In this document: positions 1 to 54,750 of the stretch, piece by piece
Layout: the number at the start of each line of letters is the position of its first letter
How positions within the stretch are numbered: position 1 is the stretch's first letter
DNA from: Nocardia sp. NBC_00403
GTDB lineage: Bacteria > Actinomycetota > Actinomycetes > Mycobacteriales > Mycobacteriaceae
Direction of reading: 5' to 3'
DNA: 64,000 bases
NCBI RefSeq assembly: GCF_036046055.1
Contig: NZ_CP107939.1
Coordinates: 1-64,000, forward strand
Position numbers and translations under genes: made by a program
Notes under the pieces: model-generated
What the model was told of the DNA's origin: nothing
What the model saw: only the letters and a program-made list of their open reading frames with translations
Databases searched by the model: none

Positions 1-46715
<46,715 letters not shown>

Positions 46716-47238
46716 CGGGTTCAGTTCTCATATCAATCAGGCAAAAAGTCCATTGGCACTATCTGTCGAACAGGCCGATCTTGTTACATAGGCCCGACCG
46801 TGCCCGATACCCACCGACCGGCTTTGCCGGGAACTCCGCTGCTGATCACCGAGACAATCTACCGTCGCTCACCGCACCCGACCAACCAAGGCTCATAGCG
46901 ATACCACATCACCCCAGGCAGTGGGGTCATCGCAAGTTTGCTAGCCCACTGTCGCCGTTCTCACACTTCTTGCGAAGAGCACGTGACGAGGCACGCGGGG
47001 CGATCGACAACGGGCGACGCCGAGAACACCCCCCGCGTAGAGTTCGACCGCGCCGGTCTCGCATACACCACCTTGACACACAAGGCTTCCCCCGGTCGGG
47101 AATATGTGAGCCTCTCTCGGAGCACCGCCACACTTAGCCTTCCCACGTGGGGATTTCCGGCGGCGCGAACCCGGCGTACGGCCGAGGACAACGTACACGG
47201 CGGAATCATGTTGCTCGCAGCGATCTCGGCGCAATCAG
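46716..47238. other. Divergent intergenic region between the NRPS and the toxin gene
   Basis: 523 bp without a convincing gene. It must hold the NRPS promoter (leftward) and probably that of the toxin (rightward). I see two short inverted repeats: ACCCC-N7-GGGGT at 46911-46927 and TTCCC-N6-GGGAA at 47087-47102. A TTGACA sits at 47073-47078 on the plus strand, but no well-spaced -10 follows. No iron box (TTAGGTTAGGCTAACCTAA type) was found. Confidence 0.6.
47087..47102. promoter_or_regulatory. Inverted repeat TTCCC-N6-GGGAA, possible operator
   Basis: Perfect 5-bp arms, 9 bp downstream of a TTGACA (47073-47078) and about 137 bp upstream of the toxin start. Short arms such as these can occur by chance. 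Confidence 0.25.
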
Positions 47239-48546
47239 ATGATGGTGGACCGAGCCATCATCAAGACGCTCGAGGACGTGCTCGAGCGCATGCGAGGTGC
47301 CGCCAACTCGTCGAGCGGAGGGTCGGCGCGGGCAATCAACCACCTGACCACGCCACTGAGGTCGGGTCGACACGAAGCGGCCGACCAGCTCGGAGCCGAT
47401 AGCCTGCTTCGGCACTCGTTCGGCGACGCGCGCAACGCCACCGACGCTGTCGATCATCTGAACGTGGTCACCCATCTCAGGCCGACGAGAGACCTGGACT
47501 GGCGGGAACGGCCGGGCGAGGTGACCGGCATGTCACCGATCCAGAAAATCCGTGACCCCGACTACATCGCGCGCCATTATTCCTTGCGCACGGAAGCCGA
47601 CGGTCGCGTCAGCTTGGTGGTCAGGTTCCATCGCAGTCCGGACGCCGACGGAATGCGCCCGCCGCCGGTCGATTTGGAGAAAGGTGTGCCGAAGTTCAAA
47701 TCGGATCGCCCGCCGGCCGAGTCGCTCGGATTCGACGAAGATCGGTCCAGAGTTCTCAGACCGCTGCCCGGCGACACCAACGTCGCGGTCGGCGGCTACC
47801 CAGGTACTCAGGGCTGGCGTCCGGCGGACTACCGCGAGATCGACAGCCATCTGTCGAGACGGCAAGACGCGATGGAGGCCGCGGCCGAGGCCCGTCGAGA
47901 CACCCCGGAAGGTTCCCGAGAACGGTCGGACACCATCCGCACGCAGACGAAAGCCTCCGAACACTTCGGCGAGCAGGTCTCCGCGCACGCCATCCGCGAG
48001 CGGGTGCACGCCCAATTCGCCGCCGCGTTCCCGGACGCGCACATCGAGTTCAGGCATGCCGATGGCGGAGAGTTCGACCCGAGCCATGCGAGCAGGCAAA
48101 CCGTTCAGGCCTATGACGCCGAATCCGGCAAGGTGTTCGCCGAAATCCAGCCGATGCACTCGGAGGGCACCCCGGGCCAGAGCAACTTCGATCAGGTATG
48201 GAAGGTCGACTATCAGGACGGGGATCCGCCCGATTACGTCATCCACGAGGCCAAGGCCCCCAGCGGCCCTGCCAGTGAGCGGACTCTGCACGGTGATGAC
48301 GGCATTCGAGTTGTGAAACAAGGCCATCCCGACTATTTCGAGGACACGTTGCAGGCGATGGAACGCCGAAGCGACGACGAGGCTCTGCTAGCAGAAGAAC
48401 TGCGGAAAGCAAACCGCGACGGACGTTTGGACTATCTTGAAGTCCGCTCACAGGTCGATGAGAGCGGACAAGATCACGAGTTCGACGGCTGGAAGTACCG
48501 CCCCTTCGATGGATACAACTACCAGCCACGATTCCCCCTCGAGTGA
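47239..48546 (+). CDS. Predicted nuclease toxin with PD-(D/E)xK-type core
   Basis: 435 residues. The C-terminal third has DYVIHEAKAP (Glu337, Lys339) followed by an Arg/Lys-rich segment and KQGHPDYFEDTL. This arrangement is seen in restriction-endonuclease-fold toxins of polymorphic toxin systems, which cleave nucleic acid in competitors. The next gene encodes an Imm49-type immunity protein and overlaps it by 4 bp, which supports the toxin call. The N-terminal half is not recognised: I see no signal peptide, WXG, RHS or other delivery domain. The ATG at 47239 is the first start after an in-frame TGA at 47107; 43 open codons before it hold no start, so the gene could be the remnant of a longer toxin. 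Toxin identity rests on the short motif and on context. Confidence 0.65.
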   Translation: MMVDRAIIKTLEDVLERMRGAANSSSGGSARAINHLTTPLRSGRHEAADQLGADSLLRHSFGDARNATDAVDHLNVVTHLRPTRDLDWRERPGEVTGMSPIQKIRDPDYIARHYSLRTEADGRVSLVVRFHRSPDADGMRPPPVDLEKGVPKFKSDRPPAESLGFDEDRSRVLRPLPGDTNVAVGGYPGTQGWRPADYREIDSHLSRRQDAMEAAAEARRDTPEGSRERSDTIRTQTKASEHFGEQVSAHAIRERVHAQFAAAFPDAHIEFRHADGGEFDPSHASRQTVQAYDAESGKVFAEIQPMHSEGTPGQSNFDQVWKVDYQDGDPPDYVIHEAKAPSGPASERTLHGDDGIRVVKQGHPDYFEDTLQAMERRSDDEALLAEELRKANRDGRLDYLEVRSQVDESGQDHEFDGWKYRPFDGYNYQPRFPLE

Positions 48547-48560
48547 GGATGTACTTCGGG

Positions 48561-49403
48561 ATGCGCAGTGTTCCCAGACACCACATCGACCTGGACTTCG
48601 CCCGCCGCCAAGCGGACACCGGTCGATTGCTGATCTCCTCGGCACTCGAGGACATCGACAACGACGCCGACGCGCTCAGCGCTGTCCGTCGCCGAACAGC
48701 CGATCGGCTGAGGTACCTGCTGGCCGTCGACCCCCGAGCCGGCGACGAAGAAACGTGGCATGCGGCCGTACTCGCATCGCAGGCGGCGAATGCGGTCTTC
48801 GCCGCCTCCCGCATTTCCGATGGCACGGTGAGCTACACCATCGACGCACCGCATGAGCTGCCCGCTCTCGGCCCCAATCGCCGCAGCGGCCCGACCGACT
48901 GGATCGGCGCGGCGTGGCTCGCGGTCATCACCCAGAACCGGGAGCGTGTTCAGGAACTGTGCGCGGTCGGTCAGTACACGATTCGCGCCAGTGGTGTCCA
49001 GGTCGACGACTATGTCTACCCCTGGCTGGAAACCGTGCAACGCTTTCTCCGGCACGAAGAAGTTCCGCCCGAATTGTTCAAGGCGGTCATGCGACTGACC
49101 GAACCCGAGGCAGCGCGATACGCACCCCGGGACTTCATGCTCCTTATTGCGTTTCCCCCGGTGCAGATGTTCTATTACCTGCTTCGACGCGACGCGGAGA
49201 ATTTCAACAACGCTCTCGCCGAGGCACTGACCGCGCACCGCGCCTACTGGGAAGTGCCCGAACTCGCCGAAAACCCAGTGGGCTTCGTCGCGACCGCACC
49301 CCTGGCCATTTCGATCCTCGCCCGAGCTGTCGGGATTCCGATCGAGGTCGAGTCCGACTATCTACCCGCCGACCTGCTCAACGGGGCATGGCTCGAGCGC
49401 TGA
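48561..49403 (+). CDS. Immunity 49 (Imm49) family protein
   Basis: About 280 residues. The sequence has the layout of Imm49 proteins: the N-terminal RHHIDLDFARRQ, the LPALGPNRRSGPTDWIGAAWLA segment (about residues 95-115), the long helical middle and the ending VGIPIEVESDYLPADLL. Imm49 proteins neutralise the toxin encoded next to them. Starts at GTG 48543 (overlapping the toxin stop as GTGA), ATG 48549 and ATG 48561 share the frame. I chose 48561 because it gives the usual family N-terminus and has GAGG 12 bases upstream. Translation is probably coupled to the toxin gene. Confidence 0.85.
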   Translation: MRSVPRHHIDLDFARRQADTGRLLISSALEDIDNDADALSAVRRRTADRLRYLLAVDPRAGDEETWHAAVLASQAANAVFAASRISDGTVSYTIDAPHELPALGPNRRSGPTDWIGAAWLAVITQNRERVQELCAVGQYTIRASGVQVDDYVYPWLETVQRFLRHEEVPPELFKAVMRLTEPEAARYAPRDFMLLIAFPPVQMFYYLLRRDAENFNNALAEALTAHRAYWEVPELAENPVGFVATAPLAISILARAVGIPIEVESDYLPADLLNGAWLER

Positions 49404-49421
49404 CGACGACCGCTGCGTCGA

Positions 49422-50177
49422 TCAATCAGGGACTGGGCGGCTGCGGGCCGGATCGTAGAGGTGTGATCGTGCGCAGAGCGTTCCTTCGGTGAGGGCTCGG
49501 CCGACGAGGATGATCGCGGCCTGCCGGAGGTTCGCCGCTTCGACCTGGTCGGCGATGTCGGTGAGGGTGCCGCGCAGGATCAACTGCTGTGGCTGGCTCG
49601 CGCGGTACACCACCGCGGCCGGACAGTCGGCGCCGTAGTCGGCGACCAGTTCGGCCGCGAGTGCGCGGATCCTGGTGATGGCCAAATGCAGAACCACTGT
49701 CGCGCCGGTGCGGGCGAAGTTCGCCAAGGCCTCGGATTCGGGCATCGCCGTCGACCGGGCCCGGGTTCGGGTGAGCACGACCGATTGGACGAGTTCCGGG
49801 ACGGTCAGTTCGGCACCGAGCAGGGCGGCCGCCGCAGCGTAGGCGGGAACGCCCGGGGTGACGTCCCACGGGATGTGGTTGGCGTCGAGGCGGCGGGTCT
49901 GCTCGGTGAGCGCGGAGTAGATCGAGGGGTCGCCGGAGCACAGCCGGGCGACGTCTTTGCCGGATTCGTGCGCGCGGACCAGGTGGTCGGTGATCTGGTC
50001 GATATCCAGATGCTGGGTGTCGACCAGTTCGGTGTCGGGCGCGCAGTGCGCGAGCACCTCCGGGTCCAGATAGGTGCCCGCGTATAGGCAGACCGGTGAA
50101 GTCTGCAGCAGCCGCACGGCGCGCACCGTCAGGAGGTCGGCGGCGCCGGGTCCGGCCCCGATGAAGTGCACGGTCAT
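49422..50177 (-). CDS. cobM: Precorrin-4 C(11)-methyltransferase
   Basis: 251 residues of the tetrapyrrole methylase family. It methylates C-11 of precorrin-4 with S-adenosylmethionine in the aerobic cobalamin pathway. The N-terminal VHFIGAGPGAADLLT loop, LYAGTYLD, the SAM-binding LCSGDPSIYSA and VTPGVPAYAAAAA are characteristic of CobM/CbiF. It starts with ATG and ends 18 bp from the convergent immunity gene. No other cob gene is in the window, so it stands apart from a cobalamin cluster here. It lies 37 bp downstream of the F420-dependent oxidoreductase on the same strand and may be co-transcribed with it. Confidence 0.92.
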   Translation of the reverse strand: MTVHFIGAGPGAADLLTVRAVRLLQTSPVCLYAGTYLDPEVLAHCAPDTELVDTQHLDIDQITDHLVRAHESGKDVARLCSGDPSIYSALTEQTRRLDANHIPWDVTPGVPAYAAAAALLGAELTVPELVQSVVLTRTRARSTAMPESEALANFARTGATVVLHLAITRIRALAAELVADYGADCPAAVVYRASQPQQLILRGTLTDIADQVEAANLRQAAIILVGRALTEGTLCARSHLYDPARSRPVPD

Positions 50178-50214
50178 GCGGCCGAGTCTAGGCAGCTTCC
50201 TCGGCCCTCATAAC

Positions 50215-50640
50215 TCAGGCAGTCGCGTCGAAATGCGCGATGACTCTGGTCGGCCGGACCCGCACCACGAGCTCTCCCGGGACGCCGTTGCGCTTGCCGA
50301 ATTCCTCGGCCCGGTCGGCCCCCATATAGCGACCGCCGATTTCGGTGGCGGTACGGACGAGTTCGTCGAGGTCCTCGGACAGGGTGACGGTGCCCTGAAT
50401 CTGGACCGAGCCGTAGGGCGGCTCCTCGAGATCAACACACACAGCGATCCTGGGATCGCGAGCGAAAGCCTTGCCCTTGGCCGAGCCCTTGCCGGTGTTG
50501 AACACCAACTCCTCACCCTCGAGGACGAACCAGACCGGCGTCACCATCGGACGACCGTCAGCAGCGACAAACGCCACCTTCCCCGTCTTGGTGCCGTTGG
50601 ACAAGAATTCGCGCACATCAAGATCCGACAGTGAGGCCAT
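50215..50640 (-). CDS. PPOX-class F420-dependent oxidoreductase
   Basis: 141 residues with the split-barrel fold of the pyridoxamine 5'-phosphate oxidase-like (FDOR-B) family. Visible features are GKVAFVAADGRPMVTPVWFV, the NTGKGSAKGKAF strand-loop and DPRIAVCVDLEEPPYGSVQIQG. Family members use F420 (some use FMN or heme) to reduce small molecules; the substrate cannot be told. The ATG at 50638-50640 has AAGGTG a few bases upstream. The cofactor is inferred from family similarity. Confidence 0.85.
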   Translation of the reverse strand: MASLSDLDVREFLSNGTKTGKVAFVAADGRPMVTPVWFVLEGEELVFNTGKGSAKGKAFARDPRIAVCVDLEEPPYGSVQIQGTVTLSEDLDELVRTATEIGGRYMGADRAEEFGKRNGVPGELVVRVRPTRVIAHFDATA

Positions 50641-50694
50641 GAATCACACCTTAGAGCCCCTCCCCCGACCGCGCCGCCGTCCACACACCCCGGG

Positions 50695-51312
50695 CTAGAT
50701 CGCGCCCTGTTCGCGGGCGCGGGCGACTGCGGAGGTGCGGGAGCGGACGCCGAGTTTGGCGTAGATGTGCACGAGGTGGGACTTGACGGTGGTCTCGCTG
50801 AGGAACAACTCCTTGGCGATTTCACGATTGGATCGGCCGTCGGCCACGAGGCGCAGCACCTCGATCTCGCGTGGGCTCAGCGTGGTGTCGGCTCGGCGGA
50901 CGCGGGTCATCAGTTTGGAGGCCACCGCGGGAGACAGCACACTCTCCCCTGCGGCCGCCGAACGGACCGCGGCGAGCAATTCGGTGGGCGGGGTGTCCTT
51001 CAGGATATAGCCGCAGGCACCCGCCTCGATGGCGCCGAGGATGTCGGCGTCGGTGTCATAGTTGGTGACTACCAGGACATTCGGCGGGGTGGGCAGGGCG
51101 CGCAGTTCGGTTGTCGCGTCGACACCGGAGCGGCCGCGGCCGAAGCTCAGATCCATCAGCACCAGGTCGACCGGTGTTGTCGTGCAGAAGGCGACGGCCG
51201 CCTCGGCGGTGGGCGCCTCACCGGCAACGGTGATTTCGTCGCCGCTCTCGAGCAGGGCACGCAGTCCGGCGCGGACGATGGCGTGGTCGTCGGCCAGTAG
51301 CAGTCTGATCAT
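50695..51312 (-). CDS. NarL/LuxR-family two-component response regulator
   Basis: 205 residues. The receiver domain has the acidic pair LLADDH near the N-terminus and the phospho-acceptor Asp54 in VLMDLSF. The C-terminal LuxR helix-turn-helix has LSPREIEVLRLVADG and SNREIAKELFLSETTVKSH. The ATG (51310-51312) overlaps the kinase stop codon by 4 bp, so kinase and regulator are coupled and form a pair. The neighbouring divergent ABC exporter is the likeliest target. Confidence 0.93.
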   Translation of the reverse strand: MIRLLLADDHAIVRAGLRALLESGDEITVAGEAPTAEAAVAFCTTTPVDLVLMDLSFGRGRSGVDATTELRALPTPPNVLVVTNYDTDADILGAIEAGACGYILKDTPPTELLAAVRSAAAGESVLSPAVASKLMTRVRRADTTLSPREIEVLRLVADGRSNREIAKELFLSETTVKSHLVHIYAKLGVRSRTSAVARAREQGAI

Positions 51313-52541
51313 GGGCGATCCCGCTGATCGGTCGAATCGGATTCGGCTGAATTCGGTAGGGATGCAGGGGAATTCGACTCGACAGAACCGGAATCGAGCG
51401 GGAACGAGGCCGTGACGGCGGTATGGCCGGGTTCGGACTCGACTGCCAGGGTGCCGCCCTGCTGCTCGACTCGGCTGCGCATAGCCGCAAGCCCGAAGGT
51501 TCCCGACGGGGCACGCTCCAGCACCGCGGGGTCGATCCCCATGCCGTCGTCGACCACGTCGAGATACACGTCGGTGTCGGCGTAGGTGAGGGTGAGCCGC
51601 ATCCGGCTCGCGGCGGCATGGCGGACGACATTCGAGACAGCACCCTGGGCGATGCGCACCAGCGCGGCCTCGACGGGCATGGGCAGCCGTTCGGGGACGC
51701 CTTCGATCACCATCTGGGTGGTCAGCCCTGGCGCCTCGGCCCGCAGACAGATTCGTTCCAGCGCCTGGGCCAGTGACTGCCCCTCCAACGCGGCGGGCGT
51801 CAATTCGGCTATCAGCCTTCGGGTTTCGGCCAGGTTCTCCGCTGCCGTCTCTCTGGCGAGCCGAATCCGATGCAGCGCAGGATGCTCCGGCGACGCCTGC
51901 TCCACCGCGTGCAGCAGCAGCTGGATACTGCTCAGCCCTTGCGCGACGGTGTCGTGGATCTCCTGCGCCAACCGTTCCCGCTCGGCCAGCTTGCCCGCGG
52001 TGCGCTCTTGATCCGCGAGAGTCGCTCGGGTGCTGAGCAATTCGTCGATCAGACGCTGACGGTCGGCGGACTCGCGGAACAGCGCCTGATAGCCGAGCCC
52101 GATCCCCACCGCCACGGCCGCGCCGAGGATCGGGCCGATCACACCCGCCACCGACCAGCCACGGTGCAGCCCGAAACCAACCACCGCCACCACATCCGCG
52201 GTCGCCACCGCGAGCAGACTCCACGGACGCGGCAACAGGTGCAGATAGAGGAAGAACAGGCCGAAGGCGAGGTATCCGGCATCGGGCGCGACCACGACCA
52301 GGCCGAGCCACAGCACCGTGAGCGCCAGTAGCCAGAGCCGGATCGCCCGAGGACTGGAGCCGGGTAGCGCGCCCGCGAAGTAGGTCACCAGGAATACGGC
52401 GGTCAGCGTGATCACCCCGGCCGGATGCGCGGCGCCCGGCAGCAGCGCCCGCACAGCGGTCAGCACCGCCAACGCTGTCACCAGCACATGCAGCCCCAAC
52501 CGCAGCGCGGTGAAGACAGGGGTGAGCGGCGACGAGTGCAC
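51309..52541 (-). CDS. Two-component sensor histidine kinase (HisKA_3 type)
   Basis: 410 residues. Several hydrophobic segments between residues 10 and 155 form the membrane sensor. His196 in the EIHDTVAQGLSSIQ motif is the phosphorylated residue of the NarX/DesK-type dimerisation domain. The ATPase domain has VVRHA (N box), DDGMGID and GTFGLAAMRSR. The start is GTG (52539-52541). The sensor is mostly membrane-embedded with short loops, as in kinases that sense membrane-active compounds; the signal is unknown. The last 30 residues are a Ser/Pro/Asp-rich tail. Confidence 0.93.
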   Translation of the reverse strand: MHSSPLTPVFTALRLGLHVLVTALAVLTAVRALLPGAAHPAGVITLTAVFLVTYFAGALPGSSPRAIRLWLLALTVLWLGLVVVAPDAGYLAFGLFFLYLHLLPRPWSLLAVATADVVAVVGFGLHRGWSVAGVIGPILGAAVAVGIGLGYQALFRESADRQRLIDELLSTRATLADQERTAGKLAERERLAQEIHDTVAQGLSSIQLLLHAVEQASPEHPALHRIRLARETAAENLAETRRLIAELTPAALEGQSLAQALERICLRAEAPGLTTQMVIEGVPERLPMPVEAALVRIAQGAVSNVVRHAAASRMRLTLTYADTDVYLDVVDDGMGIDPAVLERAPSGTFGLAAMRSRVEQQGGTLAVESEPGHTAVTASFPLDSGSVESNSPASLPNSAESDSTDQRDRP

Positions 52542-52622
52542 GTTGCCAGCTTATGTGCGGCTACCGCAGCGGCATCCATCGAAAGGTGTAAAACATCGGC
52601 CAACGTTCGATCGGCCCGCGCT

Positions 52623-52640
52623 CCATCGCGTGCGCGATGG
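52623..52640. promoter_or_regulatory. Inverted repeat CCATCGCG-TG-CGCGATGG before the ABC permease
   Basis: Perfect 8-bp arms with a 2-bp centre, 31 bp before the permease ATG, inside the 130-bp divergent region shared with the histidine kinase. It may be an operator or a hairpin in the 5' leader; there is no T tract, so a terminator is unlikely. Confidence 0.5.
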
Positions 52641-52671
52641 CAGCGGGACCGGCGCACAGCAGGGTTGAGGC

Positions 52672-53739
52672 ATGTTCGTCGCACTCCGGGATCTGCGGGC
52701 CGCACGCGGCCGTTTCCTGCTCATCACGCTGGTCGTCACCTTGGTGGCGGTACTGGTGAGCTTCCTCAGTGGGCTCACGGCAGGGCTCGCGCACCAGAAC
52801 ATCTCGGCCATCGAGGCCATCTCCGCCGACGCCATCGTGTTCGCCGATACCGGGGCCGATCCCTCGTTCGACGCCTCCGCGCTGACCAGTCGGCAGGTCG
52901 AGACCTGGCAGGCGGCCACGGGCCAGGGCGGCACCGTCGACCCGGTCGGCATCAGCCATGCCGAGGCGGCGGTGACCGGCCGTGGCGACGCCGAGTCCGC
53001 TCAGGTCGCCCTGTTCGGTGCTGCGGGAGCCGCTTTCGGCAACCGTGCCGCAATCGATCCGGGCACGGTGGTGCTCAGCTCCGGCGCGGCCAAGGCTCTC
53101 GACGCACGAGCCGGTGACGATGTCACCCTCGGTACCGGAACCTTCACCGTGGTGTCCGTCCGCGGCGACGACTGGTACAGCCACACTCCGGTGGTCTGGA
53201 CGACGCTCGCGGACTGGCAGTCGGTGAGCCCGCGCGGCGGAGCCGCCACGGTGCTCGCGGTGTCCGGCATCCCGAATATGTCCGCTGTCGACACCGCTGC
53301 CCACACCAGCACAACCACCGTCTCCGGGTCCCTGTCGGCATTGAGCGCATACCAAGCCGAAAACGGCTCCCTGACTCTGATGACGGTGCTGTTGTTCGCC
53401 ATCTCGGCCTTGGTCATCGGCGCCTTCTTCACCGTGTGGACGGTCCAGCGCGCTCCCGATATCGCGACATTGAAAGCGCTCGGCGCGACATCCGGTTCCC
53501 TGGTTCGCGACGCACTCGCGCAGGCCGCGACAGTGCTCGCCGTCGGTGTCGCGATCGGCCTCGGAATCACCGTTGTCGCAGCCACATTCATGGGCGATGC
53601 GCTGCCGTTCGTGCTCGCCCTCACCACCACCCTGCTACCTGCGGTTGCCCTGATCGCACTCGGCCTGCTCGGCGCCGCCTTCGCGCTGCGCTTCCTGTTC
53701 ACCACCGACCCGCTCACCGCGCTCAACGCGGCGCGCTGA
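52672..53739 (+). CDS. ABC transporter permease, FtsX/MacB type
   Basis: 355 residues. One transmembrane segment lies near residues 15-40 (RFLLITLVVTLVAVLVSFLSG), followed by an extracytoplasmic domain of about 200 residues and three transmembrane segments from about residue 240 to 345. The FtsX signature (APDIATLKALGATSGSLVRDAL) lies in the loop. It forms an exporter or mechanotransducing complex with the ATPase encoded next. At 355 residues it is a short half-permease that probably dimerises. Its position beside a divergent two-component system is typical of stress-responsive exporters. Confidence 0.88.
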   Translation: MFVALRDLRAARGRFLLITLVVTLVAVLVSFLSGLTAGLAHQNISAIEAISADAIVFADTGADPSFDASALTSRQVETWQAATGQGGTVDPVGISHAEAAVTGRGDAESAQVALFGAAGAAFGNRAAIDPGTVVLSSGAAKALDARAGDDVTLGTGTFTVVSVRGDDWYSHTPVVWTTLADWQSVSPRGGAATVLAVSGIPNMSAVDTAAHTSTTTVSGSLSALSAYQAENGSLTLMTVLLFAISALVIGAFFTVWTVQRAPDIATLKALGATSGSLVRDALAQAATVLAVGVAIGLGITVVAATFMGDALPFVLALTTTLLPAVALIALGLLGAAFALRFLFTTDPLTALNAAR

Positions 53740-53832
53740 CCCCACCGAGCCGCGAGACCTTGACCGACAACCTTGCCAACACCACCGACAAACCCTCCCA
53801 ACCCAACCCCGCAAAGGAGGATGGCGCTTCCT

Positions 53833-53852
53833 CTCCCTCACCAACGAGGGAG
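53833..53852 (+). promoter_or_regulatory. Hairpin CTCCCTC-N6-GAGGGAG in front of the ATPase gene
   Basis: Perfect 7-bp arms lie between the strong AAAGGAGG (53812-53819) and the preferred ATG at 53872. If the start is really ATG 53821, the hairpin is in the coding sequence; otherwise it is a leader structure. Confidence 0.4.
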
Positions 53853-53871
53853 TAACCGCGCCGAACACCTG

Positions 53872-54603
53872 ATGGCCGCCACCGCACTGACCGTCGACGA
53901 CGTCACCCTCACCTATCCGGACGGCGCCGGCAAACTCACCGCGCTCGACCGAGTGAACCTGCACGTGACCGGCGGCGATATCGCTGCCATCACCGGGCCA
54001 TCCGGCTCGGGAAAATCCAGCCTTCTCGCCGCCGTCTCGACACTGATCCGGCCCGACTCCGGCCAGATCCATCTCGAAACAGCAGGCGGCACAGTCGATC
54101 TCGCAACACTGAGCCGCCGCGAGGCTGCCGCGCTGCGCCGTTCGTCCATCGGCATCGTCTTCCAACAGCCGAATCTGATCCCCGCCCTCACCGCGGTCGA
54201 ACAACTCGAGGTGATGTCACGCCTGGGCCAGCACCTGTTCACCCCACCTTCCCGTCGCCGCGAAACCCGCACCAAGGCAATGGAACTTCTCGACGCCGTC
54301 GGCCTCGCGGACCAGCACGCCAAACGCCCCGCCCAGCTCTCCGGCGGCCAACGCCAGCGGGTCAACATCGCCCGCGCGCTGATGAACGACCCCGCACTCC
54401 TGGTCATCGACGAACCGACCAGCGCCCTCGACACCGAACGCGGCGCCGCCATCATCGACCTCGTCCTCACCGTCGTCCACAACCACGGCGCCGCCACCCT
54501 GCTCGTCACTCACGACCGCACCCACCTCCATCGAATGAATGCCGTCTATCAGATGGTCGACGGCGCCCTCGACATCGACCGCACGATCACCCGCGTTGCC
54601 TGA
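53872..54603 (+). CDS. ABC transporter ATP-binding protein, LolD/MacB type
   Basis: 243 residues from this start. Walker A GPSGSGKSS (about residues 42-50), Q-loop FQQPNLIPALTA, signature LSGGQRQRVNIARAL, Walker B LLVIDEPTSALD and the switch His in LLVTHD are all present. It energises the permease encoded 132 bp upstream. ATG 53872 gives the normal family N-terminus (ALTVDDVTLTYPDG). An in-frame ATG at 53821 sits almost against AAAGGAGG and would add 17 residues, and ATG 53773 is further upstream; the start is therefore uncertain. Confidence 0.9.
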   Translation: MAATALTVDDVTLTYPDGAGKLTALDRVNLHVTGGDIAAITGPSGSGKSSLLAAVSTLIRPDSGQIHLETAGGTVDLATLSRREAAALRRSSIGIVFQQPNLIPALTAVEQLEVMSRLGQHLFTPPSRRRETRTKAMELLDAVGLADQHAKRPAQLSGGQRQRVNIARALMNDPALLVIDEPTSALDTERGAAIIDLVLTVVHNHGAATLLVTHDRTHLHRMNAVYQMVDGALDIDRTITRVA

Positions 54604-54750
54604 CAACCGAATCGGGCTGCGGCCTCGAACACGACAGCCGTCACCGAACGATCAGAGCTACCCCGAGAAGTAGGCCGCGGCGGACTCGACGGGATGCTGC
54701 CGCCAGCGGGTGTCCGCACCAATGGCCTCGGCGGCCGGTAACTGGTGATG
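54604..54750. other. Convergent intergenic region (ABC ATPase / LysR)
   Basis: 147 bp between two convergent genes. Short GC-rich inverted repeats are present (for example GGCGG and CCGCC flanking about 54680-54705), but none has the stem and T tract of a confident terminator. Confidence 0.4.

Noticed and set aside
46716..47238. Iron-box (IdeR/DmdR) search, to test whether the NRPS makes a siderophore
   Set aside because: No sequence close to TTAGGTTAGGCTAACCTAA was found; only a weak TTAGCCT-like half at 47134.
46938..47402. Open frame of 154 codons on the plus strand in the NRPS/toxin intergenic region
   Set aside because: No recognisable domain, unusual composition, overlaps the toxin start in another frame, and no clear ribosome binding site.
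50695..52311. A 538-codon minus-strand frame running through both the kinase region and the response regulator
   Set aside because: The N-terminal part is an out-of-frame reading of the kinase gene. The receiver domain starts cleanly at ATG 51312, which overlaps the kinase stop.
54604..54750. Bidirectional terminator between the ABC ATPase and LysR genes
   Set aside because: Only loose GC-rich repeats, no compact stem followed by a T tract on either strand.
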